Part shown: piece by piece, positions 1 through 9,509 of the stretch | Numbering within the stretch: position 1 is the first letter of the stretch | Layout of the letters: every line of letters starts with the position of its first letter | Assembly (NCBI RefSeq): GCF_011304195.1 | Contig: NZ_CP049887.1 | Location: 372,001 to 436,000, forward strand | Length of the DNA: 64,000 nt | Origin: Vagococcus hydrophili | Lineage (GTDB): Bacteria; Bacillota; Bacilli; Lactobacillales; Vagococcaceae | Reading direction: 5' to 3' | Notes under the pieces: model-generated | Database searches by the model: none | Seen by the model: the letters and a program-made list of their open reading frames with translations, nothing else | What the model was told of the DNA's origin: nothing | Translations under genes and position numbers: made by a program

Positions 1-250
1 TATCTTCTAACATCTTTTTTGTCTCGGAAAAACTTCGCTTATCCAAGTAAAGCTTAATGTCATTCAGAGGAACTCCTAGGGTTCTTAGATCTCTAATTAT
101 ATTCAATTGACAAATTTCTTTGAAAGAAAAACATCGATAATTATTTTTTAAACGTTTTGGTTCTATCAAACCAATTTTTTCATAATGTCTAATGATATGA
201 CTAGAAATACCATACATTTCTGAAACCTCTTTTATATTTAAACTCTCCAC
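1..250 (-). CDS. MerR-family transcriptional regulator (partial, C-terminus off window)
   Basis: Reading the minus strand from a GTG at 250 gives an 83-codon open frame that runs off the left edge. The protein starts with the MerR helix-turn-helix pattern (NIKEVSEMYGISSHIIRHYE, then IGLIEPKR and a YRCFS wing), which binds DNA as a dimer between an over-spaced -35 and -10. The GTG is preferred because a G-rich Shine-Dalgarno (AGGGGG) lies 7 bases upstream; a TTG two codons earlier is too close to it. The effector-binding part is missing, so the signal is unknown. It is divergent from nox, 325 bases away. Confidence 0.8.
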   Translation of the reverse strand, partial: MESLNIKEVSEMYGISSHIIRHYEKIGLIEPKRLKNNYRCFSFKEICQLNIIRDLRTLGVPLNDIKLYLDKRSFSETKKMLED

Positions 251-575
251 TCTCAAGCCCCCCTAACTCATAGTCACTAAAATTATCCTATCTTTCTTTC
301 AATTAATTGTACTACAAATTAATTTATTTCGTGACTATATTTTTATTTTCACAAAACAGACTAACTAAAAACTTTGTGAAATAAATATTTAAACTCTTAT
401 TTCATGACGTATAATAATCACAATCCCCTTTATTCCAGTTTATAAAACACACTTTTTTTGATGTGTTAGTCACAAGCATAAATATCGAATTATGCTTTTT
501 TCTTTGCTATATTCAACTCAGGTCACAAAGATAGACTCTTATGTGACACATTGAATTTGAAAGGACTAACTAATA
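251..575. promoter_or_regulatory. Divergent MerR-nox intergenic region with nox promoter and structured leader
   Basis: A good -10 (TATAAT, 410-415) faces nox, which would give a leader of about 150 bases. Just upstream is a perfect inverted repeat, TTTCACAAA (348-356 region) and TTTGTGAAA (373-381). Inside the leader are a small hairpin (446-451 with 462-467), a terminator-like hairpin AAGCATAA/TTATGCTT (474-481 with 490-497) followed by six T, and a GTCACA/TGTGAC pair (522-527 with 542-547). The sequence elements are seen; the regulatory meaning is inference. Confidence 0.5.
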
Positions 576-1913
576 ATGAAAATTGTAGTTATCGGTTGTA
601 CCCATGCAGGAACATCTGCTGTTAAAAATATTTTAAGTAATAACCCTGAGGCAGAGGTACTTGTTTATGAAAGAAACAATAATATTTCTTTCCTATCATG
701 TGGGATTGCCCTTTATGTTGGTGGCGTTGTTAAAAATGCCCAAGATTTATTTTATTCAAATCCTGCTGAGTTAGCATCTCTAGGTGCAGAGGTTAAAATG
801 GAGCATAGTGTGACATCCATTGACACTGTTGGTAAATCAGTTACCGCTAAAAACTTAAACACTGGAGAATTTGAAACAGCAAGTTATGACAAATTAGTTA
901 TGACGACTGGTTCATGGCCAATTGTACCACCAATCCCTGGTATTCAATCAGACAATATTTTACTGTGTAAAAACTTTAATCAAGCCAATGAAATCATTGC
1001 TAAAGCTGATGATGCGAAGAAAATCGTCGTTGTTGGTGGCGGCTATATTGGGATTGAATTAGTCGAAGCTTTTGTAGAGTCTGGTAAAGAAGTAACATTA
1101 ATCGACGGTTTAGACCGTATTTTAAATAAATATTTAGATCAATCATTTACTGATAAATTAGAATCTGAATTAAAAGAACGTGGCGTTAAGATTGCTTTAG
1201 GTGAAAATGTTCAATCATTTGATACAGACGCAACTGGTAAAGTCAGTAAAGTTCATACACCAAGCCAATCATTCGATGCTGACATGGTAATTATGTGTGT
1301 TGGATTTATGCCAACAACTGAACTTTTAAAAGACAAAGTTGATATGTTACCAAATGGTGCGATCATTGTTGATAAATTTATGAAAACAAGCAATCCTGAT
1401 ATTTTTGCTGCAGGCGACAGTGCAGTGGTTCACTACAACCCAACACAACAACCAAGCTATATTCCACTTGCAACCAACGCTGTAAGACAAGGAATGTTAG
1501 TCGGTACAAATATCAAAGAAGATAAGCTCGCTTACCGCGGAACACAAGGAACTTCCGGTCTTTACCTATTCGGTTGGAAAATCGGTTCAACAGGTATGAC
1601 CATTGAATCAGCAAAACAAGCTGGTATTGATGCTGACTTTGCTTACCTTGAAGATAACTACCGTCCAGAATTCATGCCAACAACTGAAAACGTGATGATG
1701 CAACTTGTTTTTGAAAAACAAACAAAACGTATCCTTGGTGCGCAACTTATGTCTAAATACGACATTACACAATCCGCGAATACGTTGTCACTTGCTATTC
1801 AAAACAATATGACCGTTGAAGATTTAGCTTTAACAGACTTCTTCTTCCAACCTCATTTTGATCGTCCGTGGAACTACTTAAACCTGCTAGCACAAGAAGC
1901 ATTGAAAAAATAA
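576..1913 (+). CDS. nox: NADH oxidase, H2O-forming
   Basis: A 445-residue flavoprotein that reduces O2 to water with NADH and so regenerates NAD+ in aerobically grown lactic acid bacteria. It begins with an FAD-binding Rossmann segment (IGCTHAGTSA, with the family's His10). The redox-active Cys42 sits in FLSCGIALYVGG, the NADH-binding GGGYIG follows near residue 155, and FAAGDSA marks the second FAD contact. The C-terminal dimerisation domain ends in FFFQPHFDRPWNYLN. The whole protein closely resembles enterococcal Nox as I remember it, and full length is normal for the family. The start is supported by AAAGGA about 11 bases upstream. It is monocistronic and ends at a strong hairpin. Confidence 0.95.
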   Translation: MKIVVIGCTHAGTSAVKNILSNNPEAEVLVYERNNNISFLSCGIALYVGGVVKNAQDLFYSNPAELASLGAEVKMEHSVTSIDTVGKSVTAKNLNTGEFETASYDKLVMTTGSWPIVPPIPGIQSDNILLCKNFNQANEIIAKADDAKKIVVVGGGYIGIELVEAFVESGKEVTLIDGLDRILNKYLDQSFTDKLESELKERGVKIALGENVQSFDTDATGKVSKVHTPSQSFDADMVIMCVGFMPTTELLKDKVDMLPNGAIIVDKFMKTSNPDIFAAGDSAVVHYNPTQQPSYIPLATNAVRQGMLVGTNIKEDKLAYRGTQGTSGLYLFGWKIGSTGMTIESAKQAGIDADFAYLEDNYRPEFMPTTENVMMQLVFEKQTKRILGAQLMSKYDITQSANTLSLAIQNNMTVEDLALTDFFFQPHFDRPWNYLNLLAQEALKK

Positions 1914-1922
1914 ACACTAAAC

Positions 1923-1955
1923 TGCCAAAACGTTGCCGCGTTTTGGCAATTTTTT
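1923..1955. terminator. Bidirectional terminator between nox and the VOC gene
   Basis: Perfect 10-bp stem TGCCAAAACG/CGTTTTGGCA (1923-1932 with 1939-1948) with a T-rich tail after it on the plus strand and A's before it. The stop codon of the convergent gene touches it. Confidence 0.85.
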
Positions 1956-2797
1956 TATTTTAGAATCATCGTGATCATAATTCCGTTTGGATCTAATATT
2001 TCAAACTGTTTCGGCGTTTCATTAAGTAACTCTTTACCTGATACATTCAGAGTTTTTCTAACTTGTTGAAAGACTTCTTCTGTCTCCCAAACGATTTCAT
2101 AATGATTAATTCCAGGTGTTTCTAGTTTAGGTTGTTTTAACCCTGTTCCTAACCAATTGTTTGTCCCAATATGATGATGATAGCCATCCATTCCAAAGAA
2201 TCTTGCATAACCACCTAAATCATCTGTTAGTTGAAAACCAAGAATGTCACGATAGAAAGTTTCATTCGCTTCAAAATCAGCAACACTTAAGTGAACATGC
2301 CCCATTTTAGTACCAATTGGCATTTTAGATAGTAATTCTGAACCTTCTGCTAAAACACCCTCAGCATCCATTTCAAAAGTGACACCTTTTATTTGACCAT
2401 TTTCTTTAATATCCCACTGACTCCGTTCTTTATCTCGGTAAATTTCAATGCCATTTCCTTCCGGATCTTGCAGGTACAAAGCTTCACTATAGCCATGATC
2501 AGAAGCACCAATTAAAGGAGCTTTGATTGCTAGTAAATGACGTAAGATACCACCTAAGGCTTTTCTTGTTGGTAATAAGAGTGCTAAATGGTACAAGCCA
2601 GTCATTTTTTCTTGAGGTATCTCCTCTTTTGTATCAACTAAAGAAACTAAAATATCCTTCATTCCTTCGATTCCTAAATCAACTTTTTTATCACTTTCTT
2701 CTATTATATAAAGACCAATTGTGTTTTGATAAAATTCTTTTTGTTTTTCTAAGTTTTTAACGTTTAATGAGACTGCTCCTAGTTCGATTGTTTTCAT
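1955..2797 (-). CDS. VOC-family (glyoxalase/extradiol dioxygenase fold) protein
   Basis: About 280 residues with two vicinal-oxygen-chelate domains, one N-terminal (around LGAVSLNVKNLEKQKEFYQ) and one C-terminal (around MGHVHLSVADFEANETFYRD). The two-domain layout and a HHHIGTNNW segment resemble the CatE/YfiE-type catechol-2,3-dioxygenase-like proteins of Firmicutes, which hold a divalent metal. The real substrate is unknown. I place the start at the fourth codon of the longest frame, because the Shine-Dalgarno AAGGG abuts the first ATG but lies 9 bases before the second. It is a single gene converging on nox. Confidence 0.82.
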   Translation of the reverse strand: MKTIELGAVSLNVKNLEKQKEFYQNTIGLYIIEESDKKVDLGIEGMKDILVSLVDTKEEIPQEKMTGLYHLALLLPTRKALGGILRHLLAIKAPLIGASDHGYSEALYLQDPEGNGIEIYRDKERSQWDIKENGQIKGVTFEMDAEGVLAEGSELLSKMPIGTKMGHVHLSVADFEANETFYRDILGFQLTDDLGGYARFFGMDGYHHHIGTNNWLGTGLKQPKLETPGINHYEIVWETEEVFQQVRKTLNVSGKELLNETPKQFEILDPNGIMITMILK

Positions 2798-2860
2798 TTC
2801 ACTCATCCCTTACTTTTTATTAGTAAGTAAACATTAACACTTATTTTTTGTAAGCTCAAA

Positions 2861-2895
2861 TAAAAAGCCTCACAGAATACAAATTCTGTAAGACT
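2861..2895 (-). terminator. Terminator of the nucleotidyltransferase-like gene
   Basis: A 13-bp stem with G-U pairs (2866-2878 with 2883-2895), and on the minus strand a TTTTTATTT tail. It lies directly after the stop at 2901. Confidence 0.8.
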
Positions 2896-2900
2896 TTCTT

Positions 2901-3749
2901 TTATTTCTCAATATATCCTTCAATTAGTTGCTCATCCTTTTCTTCTTCCTTAAAAGAAACTCGGCGATGAACTTTTTTGAATGTTTCAATTGAAAAGTTT
3001 AAATCATTATAATTAGCAATCTTTTCAGCCACCTCTAACATTAAAATCTCCATCTTTTTAGTAAAAGATTCTAACATATCAGGTGTACAAGGCGTATAAG
3101 ATAGTAAGAAGTTGGTTTCTAGGTGTGAAAGTTTTGTTTTTCGCCCCTCATATTTCGCCCAATCTAAATTAGAATGAGGGATATAACCTTTTGAGACATA
3201 CCACATAGACACTAAACTATGTTTAATCGCTAAGGTTAAATCTTCCATATAATTGTACTCTTCACGTTTCCAGCTACGGTATAACTCAAAATAGTAACCA
3301 TAATACTGATTAACATACTGATCAAACTCTTCTTGGGTCATTTTATAAGCAATCGACTGAGACGCTTCTGACATTTCTTTTAAAGAACCATAGTCTTTAA
3401 CGATTTCAATTTCTCTTAACCAAATATTTGGCTTGATTTGTTCTTTTCTATAAATAAACAAATTCAACTTAATAAATGTTGCGTAGTGAATGACTGAGGA
3501 TCTCTCTGTAAAATTCTCAATAAATAAATATTCACCAATTGAGCGAATCACTTCTTGTTGTTTTCGTAAGAGATTAACATTTTCTTTAACAATAATTCTT
3601 GCATCAATATCTGAATAAAAATCTTCTGTCTTGGTTCCAATCGATCCTGCAAAAAAACAGCCGATAATTTCATCATCTTCTTTAACTAAACGAATTAATC
3701 TATTTTTTAATCGGTCACGATCGACAGGTAAATTAGAATCTACTAACAT
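2901..3749 (-). CDS. Nucleotidyltransferase-domain protein (aminoglycoside adenylyltransferase-like fold)
   Basis: A 282-residue protein whose N-terminal third holds a pol-beta-type nucleotidyltransferase signature: GSIGTKTEDFYSDIDARI, i.e. G-S followed by D-x-D, the usual metal-binding pair. A helical C-terminal region follows, as in aminoglycoside 6-adenylyltransferases and related chromosomal proteins of unknown substrate. AGGA lies about 7 bases before the ATG. It stands alone, with its own terminator and no resistance or mobile genes around it, so I do not call it a resistance determinant. Confidence 0.7.
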   Translation of the reverse strand: MLVDSNLPVDRDRLKNRLIRLVKEDDEIIGCFFAGSIGTKTEDFYSDIDARIIVKENVNLLRKQQEVIRSIGEYLFIENFTERSSVIHYATFIKLNLFIYRKEQIKPNIWLREIEIVKDYGSLKEMSEASQSIAYKMTQEEFDQYVNQYYGYYFELYRSWKREEYNYMEDLTLAIKHSLVSMWYVSKGYIPHSNLDWAKYEGRKTKLSHLETNFLLSYTPCTPDMLESFTKKMEILMLEVAEKIANYNDLNFSIETFKKVHRRVSFKEEEKDEQLIEGYIEK

Positions 3750-4265
3750 TTTTTGTTCCTACTTTCATCTTTTCTTCCATTATAAAGGTTAAATCTAGTG
3801 AAGTAAAAAAATAAAACTAAAAAAACTTTACTTTTTTGTACATTTAACCCTCTTTAAGTGCTAATCGTATTAATACAATAATATTTCTAGAACGATATTT
3901 AAGTAATAGTCGTAACATATTAAACTTTAGTTTTATAAACGGAAGTCTTTTGGCTTGACCTTTTTGCGCACCAAAATTACTCAACACCACCTATTATAAT
4001 CACCAATATTCTAAAATTTCACAAATTATCGGACTTATTTTTTTATTATGAAAAGAAACTACTTAATTTATTATTAAGTTATTATAAGAAACTTTCAGAA
4101 AAACTTAATATTTCTAAATTAATAGCCTTGTTACAAAACGCCTTTCCTTGTAATCAAACTAAACAATTTTCTTCACCTACGAAATATAAATCGATGATAA
4201 AGTATGTTCTGTCGTCAGCGAGACGATCAAAAAAATAATTAAACGAGAAGGGGATTTTTATTTTT
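3750..4265. other. 516-base AT-rich intergenic region upstream of the LysM gene
   Basis: No credible gene. It must contain the promoters of the two divergent neighbours. There is a small hairpin CTTAAT/ATTAAG near 4065-4081, and TGTTAC (around 4130) and TGTAAT (around 4149) hexamers that are too far apart for a WalR site. I tested it against the c-di-AMP riboswitch, which often precedes such cell-wall genes, and did not see its conserved G-rich elements. The length suggests a long 5' leader, but I see no recognisable element. Confidence 0.4.
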
Positions 4266-4832
4266 ATGAAATCACTAAAAACAATTTTATTTGGAACGAC
4301 TGCTGCATTAGGATTAGGATTCTTCGGAACTAGCGCTTTAGCTGATACTTTATATACAGTAAAATCAGGAGATACTTTATCAAAAATCTCAAATGAATTT
4401 GCAGGCAACAATAGTCTAGTACAACAAATTGCAAAAGAAAATAATATTAACGATGTTAACTTAATTCATGTAGGACAACAATTAACTATTAGAACAAACG
4501 GTGAGGTTGCACCTGTACAAGAAACTCAACCAGCAGTAGAAGCTGCTCCAACTCAAGAAGTTCAACAAGAAGTAGCAGTACAACCAGAAGCGACAACTTC
4601 ATACTCAGGTGACTCATCAAGCGCTAAGGAATGGATTGCACAAAAAGAATCAGGCGGTAGCTATACAGCATCAAATGGATACCACGTGGGACGTTACCAA
4701 TTAGATCCAAACTACTTAAATGGTGACTACTCTGCTGAAAACCAAGAACGTGTTGCAGACAAATATGTTGCTGATCGTTACGGTTCATGGGAAAATGCTC
4801 AAAGCTTCTGGATGAGTAATGGTTGGTATTAA
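4266..4832 (+). CDS. Secreted LysM protein with Apf/transglycosylase-like C-terminus
   Basis: A 188-residue exported cell-wall protein. Residues 1-26 are a signal peptide ending at TSALA. One LysM peptidoglycan-binding domain follows (LYTVKSGDTLSKISNEFAGN to LIHVGQQLTI). After it come a Gln/Glu/Pro/Val-rich linker (about 80-115) and a C-terminal domain, WIAQKESGGSYTA ... GRYQLDPNYLNGDYS ... FWMSNGWY. That domain is typical of lactobacillal aggregation-promoting factor and SceD/IsaA-like proteins, presumed muralytic enzymes or cell-shape factors. AGAAGGGG is the ribosome-binding site. Monocistronic with its own terminator. Confidence 0.88.
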   Translation: MKSLKTILFGTTAALGLGFFGTSALADTLYTVKSGDTLSKISNEFAGNNSLVQQIAKENNINDVNLIHVGQQLTIRTNGEVAPVQETQPAVEAAPTQEVQQEVAVQPEATTSYSGDSSSAKEWIAQKESGGSYTASNGYHVGRYQLDPNYLNGDYSAENQERVADKYVADRYGSWENAQSFWMSNGWY

Positions 4833-4849
4833 GAAATAAATATAAATTT

Positions 4850-4877
4850 AAAAACAGGAGATTATTCTTCTGTTTTT
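4850..4877 (+). terminator. Terminator of the LysM/Apf-like gene
   Basis: Stem AAAAACAG/CTGTTTTT (4850-4857 with 4870-4877) followed by T's, 18 bases after the stop codon. Confidence 0.75.
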
Positions 4878-4891
4878 TTCTTCCTTCCAAG

Positions 4892-4905
4892 TGTAAACGT
4901 TTGCA
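4892..4905 (+). promoter_or_regulatory. cre-like (CcpA) site without an obvious target gene
   Basis: TGTAAACGTTTGCA matches the catabolite-responsive element consensus TGWAANCGNTNWCA at all but one defined position (G for W at position 12). No intact gene follows on the plus strand. Confidence 0.55.
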
Positions 4906-5068
4906 AAAAATAATAGATCATGGTATAAATATAAGTGTAAGGAGCATATAAATTGCCAAAGGTAGTAGAAGTAAAGTTTTATATTTAGTTCAACACATTG
5001 TTAAAATTTATATGTATCTCAGAAAAGAAGTAAAGGATGTGGGAATTTGATTCTCCTTACTGATTACT

Positions 5069-5311
5069 TTAAGGTTAGCGAGTTCAAAGGTTAGGCTTCA
5101 TCAAGTAGTTAAAATGATCTATGTATTTTCGAATGAATGTAACATAAGAGTTAATTTTTAAGATGAACAACTTTAAGAACGATCCATTAACAAATCTTTC
5201 TATTTTTAATTAAATGAAATAAAACGTTTAGAGCTAACAACACATTTACTGATAAAAGAGTTAATCGTTAAAATAGTCGAACAATATTAAATAAAACCTC
5301 GCTAACCTTAA
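5069..5311. repeat. 14-bp perfect inverted repeat flanking 215 bases
   Basis: TTAAGGTTAGCGAG at 5069-5082 is the exact reverse complement of CTCGCTAACCTTAA at 5298-5311. No target-site duplication is evident outside the repeats and no frame lies inside, so it could be a decayed small element or simply a long-range stem. Confidence 0.5.
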
Positions 5312-5312
5312 T

Positions 5313-5358
5313 GATTTAAAAAAAGCAACAGAGGCTGACTTAAATGTCGGCCTCTGTT
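5313..5358 (-). terminator. Terminator of the transporter-deaminase operon
   Basis: A 13-bp stem with one G-U pair, 5327-5339 with 5346-5358, and a run of seven T on the minus strand (5318-5324). The hairpin overlaps the last codons and stop of the amidohydrolase gene. Confidence 0.88.
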
Positions 5359-6677
5359 TTATTTATTTTACTTACTTCTTCTCTAAATTCAACCATACAA
5401 CTATCTAAACCTTCACGTAAGGTCTTTAAGTTTTGTTCCACTAACTCATGATTAGAAACTACTTGTACACCGTTTATCCACGTACTTTCCACATTGCTTG
5501 CATTAGCTGAGTAGACAATTGCTGAATAGGAATCAAAAATTGGAAACATATTGACTGAGTTCGTTTCAATCAATGTGATATCTGCTTGTTTCCCAACTTC
5601 TAAGCTCCCAATTTTACCATCAAGTCCTAATGCCTTAGCACCACCATACGTTGCTAGCTTGACTATTTCTTTGGCTGGAAACGCTGATCGGTCCCTTAAG
5701 TGTGTTTTTTGGAAATTCGCCATCATTCGCATTTGAGTAAACATATCTAAGGTGTTACCACTACTTGGTCCATCGGTTCCTAGACCGACACAAACACCCT
5801 TTTCCAGTAAAGACTTAATTGGCGCCACCCCTTTAGCAGACTTAGTGTTAGCACCAATACAATGCGCCACACTAACTAAGCCTCTAGCATTTGATAACAG
5901 CTCTATTTCTGAGTCACTTAGCAAAATACCGTGAGCCATAATTAAGTGACAGTCCAAAAAGCCTAACTCATTTAAAAACTCAACAGGTGAAAATCCGTAA
6001 GCTTCTTTAATTTCAGTTAACTCGTAATCCATCTCTGAAACGTGCATCATAATCGGTGCGCCTGTCTCTAAACTTAAAGCCACAATTGATTTAAAGTCTT
6101 CAACCCTATTCGTATTCGTCGCATGAGGGGCAATCATTGGTGTCACTAGTTCATGATTTTGCCACCCATTTATAAACTCTCGACATCCCTCAATTGCTTC
6201 TGCTGCTGTTCGATAATCACAGGTTGTCATGTCAATAATCGTTTGTCCCACAAACCCACGCATTTTCATTTTCTCGCAGCTTTTAGCCACTACGTCTTCA
6301 AAATAATACATGTCTGAAAATGTTGTCGTCCCTGATAACATCAACTCAGCCATAGCATACTCACTGCTGGCAGCGACCAACTCAGGTGTCATAACTTGCT
6401 CTAGTGGAAATAAAAAGCGGCGTAATCTATCTGGTGTATCATCTCCTAAAGAACGAAAAGGAATCATGCCTAGATGGGTGTGTAAATTAATAAATCCAGG
6501 CAACAATAAACCGCCTTTAGCGTCTACAACTTCCATACTTTCTGAATCTACAGCTAACTTACTCATCTCACCAATCATTTTAATCTGACTATCTTCAATT
6601 AACAAAAAGCCACATTCATACTCTGTCAACTGGTCATCCATCGTTAATATATGCGCATTTTTAATAAGTGTTGCCAT
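5340..6677 (-). CDS. Amidohydrolase, TrzA/MtaD-type deaminase
   Basis: A 445-residue metal-dependent hydrolase of the amidohydrolase superfamily. HTHLGM supplies the first metal ligands and [15 protein letters not shown] and [13 protein letters not shown] the later ligand and active-site positions. This pattern is typical of the methylthioadenosine/S-adenosylhomocysteine deaminase and chlorohydrolase group. These enzymes remove an amino or chloro group from a purine or triazine ring. The exact substrate cannot be read from the sequence. Its start overlaps the end of ade by 17 bases, which implies translational coupling in an operon with an importer and adenine deaminase, and hence a purine-derivative substrate. 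It is the last gene before the terminator. Confidence 0.85.
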   Translation of the reverse strand: MATLIKNAHILTMDDQLTEYECGFLLIEDSQIKMIGEMSKLAVDSESMEVVDAKGGLLLPGFINLHTHLGMIPFRSLGDDTPDRLRRFLFPLEQVMTPELVAASSEYAMAELMLSGTTTFSDMYYFEDVVAKSCEKMKMRGFVGQTIIDMTTCDYRTAAEAIEGCREFINGWQNHELVTPMIAPHATNTNRVEDFKSIVALSLETGAPIMMHVSEMDYELTEIKEAYGFSPVEFLNELGFLDCHLIMAHGILLSDSEIELLSNARGLVSVAHCIGANTKSAKGVAPIKSLLEKGVCVGLGTDGPSSGNTLDMFTQMRMMANFQKTHLRDRSAFPAKEIVKLATYGGAKALGLDGKIGSLEVGKQADITLIETNSVNMFPIFDSYSAIVYSANASNVESTWINGVQVVSNHELVEQNLKTLREGLDSCMVEFREEVSKINKTEADI

Positions 6678-8406
6678 TGAGTAACTCCCCGTCCTCTTTA
6701 TGGATTAAATCATAAAATACTTGAGTCTTTGTATCCATCATGCCCACATCTGTCACCTTGATTGCTGGTGAGACCGGCAGTGATAAGGTTGAAAATGACA
6801 TAATTTCGTTCATATTTTTATAACCAATCACTTGCATACCTCGTCTAATCTCTTTCAGACGTTCCCCTAAAATAGCAATTGGTTCTGTGGACACAATTCC
6901 ACCTAATGGCAGTGGACAACGCCCAATAATCTCTTGACTATGTGATACACAGTAGCCACCTTTCATCTCAATCAATTCATGCTGGACTTTAAGTAAGTCT
7001 TCCTTCGTATTTCCCATAATCATGATGTTATGGTGATCATGAGCCCAAGTGGTTCCAATGGCTCCTTTTTCTTCGATTGGTTTTTCAATTAACGAATAAG
7101 AAATATTACGATTTTTTCCGTAACGCTCCATGATAATCAGAAGAGAACACTCTGCACTTTCCCAATCTAAGTAGCCATCAATCACAGGAATCTCTTTAAT
7201 AACTGGCTCTGTGAATGTTCCAATCTTATGTTTTCTAATCACTTGGCATCTGACTTTTTCAAGAGTTGTCCCAACTTTTAATGAAACATCCTCTAATGTT
7301 AATTTGCGTGTTTGCAGTGTATCAAAGTAATGACTTGGGTAGTAACTATAATCATGTTCTGATGCAACCTGCTCCATGCCTTGACTAAAGACTTGACGAC
7401 CACTCTTATAGACTTCTTTAATCGAAAAATCTTCTAAATTATCCAGTAAAATAAAATCAGCTATCTTGCCAGGAGCAATCATGCCACGATCATTTAGCCC
7501 CATTCTTCTAGCTGGCGTGAAAGTTGTCATGTAAATCGCCTTTTCCATAGGTAAACCACAAGCGACAGCTTTTCTAAGATTCACATCTAAGTGCCCCGAT
7601 AAAAGCTCATCCGCCATAATATCATCCGTTACAATACTAGCATACTCATAAAAATGCCCCTCTGTGATGACTGCCATATTTTCTTTAGTCATTGATTTAG
7701 CTTGCAGTTGAATAAACACACCATTTTCAATGCGTTCTTTGAGTGACTCTGGAAATTGATGGGTATGATCAGATGAAATGCCACTGTATAAAAAGTCAGA
7801 TAGGTCCGTCCCTTGAATCTTCGGACAATGACCTTCTAATGGCATTGTCGGTCTTTTCTCTTGAATTAAACGAATAATTTGGGCAATTAATGAATCCGGC
7901 TCGTAAGAAATCCCTTTAAAGTTCATCGCTTCCCCTAAACAAATAACTTTAGGATTATTTAATAGCTCCTCAACTTCTTTAAAAGCAATCACACCACCTG
8001 TTGTTTCAAGTTCTGTCGTTGTTGAAGGAACCGACGAAGGAATTCCGTGAAAAATATCAAGCTCTGTTTGAGCTGACATAAAGTGATTCAAGCCTTCAAT
8101 GCCAAAGACATTACCAATCTCGTGAGCATCAGCCACGACTGTTGTCACGCCAAACTGAAGCACAGCATCAGAAAAGCTCTCAGGTGTACACATAGAGCTT
8201 TCAATATGCATGTGACTATCAATCAAGCCAGGAACCATAAATAGTCCCTGGCCGTCAATGACGCTATTAGCAGTGATTGTTTTCTCTTCTTCACTTGAAA
8301 TATGATAAATTTTTTCTTTTTTAATATAAATATGTTTTGTTACAAATGATTGTGTCACCGCTTGAAACAAGGACACGTTTTTGATTTGAATATCAACCAC
8401 TGTCAT
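6661..8406 (-). CDS. ade: Adenine deaminase
   Basis: A 581-residue enzyme converting adenine to hypoxanthine and ammonia. The amidohydrolase metal site is seen in [14 protein letters not shown], followed by [13 protein letters not shown] and the later GHCPKI and SSDHTH segments. The C-terminal adenine-deaminase-specific domain contains [12 protein letters not shown] and [10 protein letters not shown]. Length and motifs fit the bacterial Ade family and not the adenosine deaminase family. It sits 19 bases after the substrate-binding protein gene and overlaps the following amidohydrolase gene, so transporter and catabolic enzymes are made together. Confidence 0.93.
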   Translation of the reverse strand: MTVVDIQIKNVSLFQAVTQSFVTKHIYIKKEKIYHISSEEEKTITANSVIDGQGLFMVPGLIDSHMHIESSMCTPESFSDAVLQFGVTTVVADAHEIGNVFGIEGLNHFMSAQTELDIFHGIPSSVPSTTTELETTGGVIAFKEVEELLNNPKVICLGEAMNFKGISYEPDSLIAQIIRLIQEKRPTMPLEGHCPKIQGTDLSDFLYSGISSDHTHQFPESLKERIENGVFIQLQAKSMTKENMAVITEGHFYEYASIVTDDIMADELLSGHLDVNLRKAVACGLPMEKAIYMTTFTPARRMGLNDRGMIAPGKIADFILLDNLEDFSIKEVYKSGRQVFSQGMEQVASEHDYSYYPSHYFDTLQTRKLTLEDVSLKVGTTLEKVRCQVIRKHKIGTFTEPVIKEIPVIDGYLDWESAECSLLIIMERYGKNRNISYSLIEKPIEEKGAIGTTWAHDHHNIMIMGNTKEDLLKVQHELIEMKGGYCVSHSQEIIGRCPLPLGGIVSTEPIAILGERLKEIRRGMQVIGYKNMNEIMSFSTLSLPVSPAIKVTDVGMMDTKTQVFYDLIHKEDGELLNGNTY

Positions 8407-8425
8407 TTCTAATAACCTCTTTTTC

Positions 8426-9490
8426 TTATTGATTCATGATTTTGTTCCACTCGTCTAACCAAGTAGCTAAGTTCTCATTTACAAAATTAAAATCAACCAT
8501 TTTCGCGCGTTCAGCTACTTCACCGTATGTTTTATTGCCTTGTTCTTCTTTTGATAAAGTTACTTTTTTGTTTGTTGGTCCTTCATTTAAAGATAAAGCT
8601 TTTGTTTTTTGGTTTTCTTCACTAATTCTAAAGTTAACAAAATCATAAGCTAATTCTTTATTTTTAGCTTCTTTAGGAACGTTTACTGTGTTGTAGTTCG
8701 CATAAGTTCCAGATGCTGGTACCATGTATTCTAAACTCTCTGATGATGATTTAATAATGTCCACAGCAAAATCAGCCACCACTGCCACTTCAATTTCACC
8801 AGCTTGGAACATGTTAGCTAAGTCTGAAGATTTCGTATAAGTTTTAACCACGTTTGGTTTTAGTTTTTCCATTTCAGCAAAAGCAGCTTTTCCTTTATCA
8901 GAAGTAATATCTGTCTTAGCGTGCTCACTTGCTACGTATAACATTAAAGGACCTGCTGTTGTTGAAATATCTGGGACTGATATTTTACCCTTTAAGGCTG
9001 GATCCCATAAATCATCCCAACTCTTAATTTCTTTGCCAACTTTTTCTTTATCATAGATAATTCCGATACTATTAACAGCAATTGGTACACCGCCACCATT
9101 GTCAAAAACTTCTTTAGCGCCGTCTGTTAAATTAGCCAAGTTAGGCACTTCTTTTTCAGTTAACTTTTCAAACATATCTGAGGCATTACCTTCTGTTGAA
9201 TTTGCTTGAGCTAGTTCAATAATATCAATATTAGCTTTTTTATTGTTTTTAAGTTTTGTGAAACGATCTGAACTATTCCCTAAATCCAGTGTCACTTTCG
9301 TTGAACTTTCTTTTTCAAACGGGTTAATGATATCTTTTTTAACGATATCTTCACTTAAACCAAATGTTGACACAACCATTGTGTTGTCTGCTTTCTTACT
9401 ACCTTCTTTTTTGACGTTAGCGTCACTGTTTCCACAAGCTGTTAAGGCTAATAATGCTACGGCTGATACGGCTAATAAACTTTTTTTCAT
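8426..9490 (-). CDS. ABC transporter substrate-binding lipoprotein, polyamine (PotD)-like
   Basis: A 354-residue extracytoplasmic solute receptor. Its lipoprotein signal ends in LLALTAC with the acylated Cys19, and a type-2 periplasmic-binding fold follows ([53 protein letters not shown]). The family includes putrescine/spermidine receptors. Here the genes behind it encode purine-type deaminases, so the ligand may instead be a purine or cationic purine derivative. It follows the ATPase gene at 19 bases in a five-plus-one gene operon. Confidence 0.87.
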   Translation of the reverse strand: MKKSLLAVSAVALLALTACGNSDANVKKEGSKKADNTMVVSTFGLSEDIVKKDIINPFEKESSTKVTLDLGNSSDRFTKLKNNKKANIDIIELAQANSTEGNASDMFEKLTEKEVPNLANLTDGAKEVFDNGGGVPIAVNSIGIIYDKEKVGKEIKSWDDLWDPALKGKISVPDISTTAGPLMLYVASEHAKTDITSDKGKAAFAEMEKLKPNVVKTYTKSSDLANMFQAGEIEVAVVADFAVDIIKSSSESLEYMVPASGTYANYNTVNVPKEAKNKELAYDFVNFRISEENQKTKALSLNEGPTNKKVTLSKEEQGNKTYGEVAERAKMVDFNFVNENLATWLDEWNKIMNQ

Positions 9491-9509
9491 GATGTTAAAA
9501 ATCCCCTAT

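Larger units (their letters stand above)
4833..5339. other. Gene-less 507-base region, possibly a gene relic
   Basis: Holds the LysM-gene terminator, a cre-like site (4892-4905), an AAGGAG ribosome-binding-like stretch at about 4939-4944 followed by only an 11-codon frame, then AT-rich sequence with stops in all frames. A perfect 14-base inverted repeat brackets 5069-5311. The arrangement looks like a promoter and start region that has lost its gene, but no protein similarity remains that I can recognise. Confidence 0.45.

Noticed and set aside
346..391. Complete Rex operator before nox
   Set aside because: Only half-sites are present and in the everted order (TTCACAA before TTGTGAA); kept only as a weak observation.
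2901..3749. Acquired aminoglycoside resistance gene
   Set aside because: Only the generic nucleotidyltransferase signature is visible; there is no mobile context.
3750..4265. c-di-AMP (ydaO-type) riboswitch before the LysM gene
   Set aside because: The conserved G-rich and GAA elements of that riboswitch were not found.
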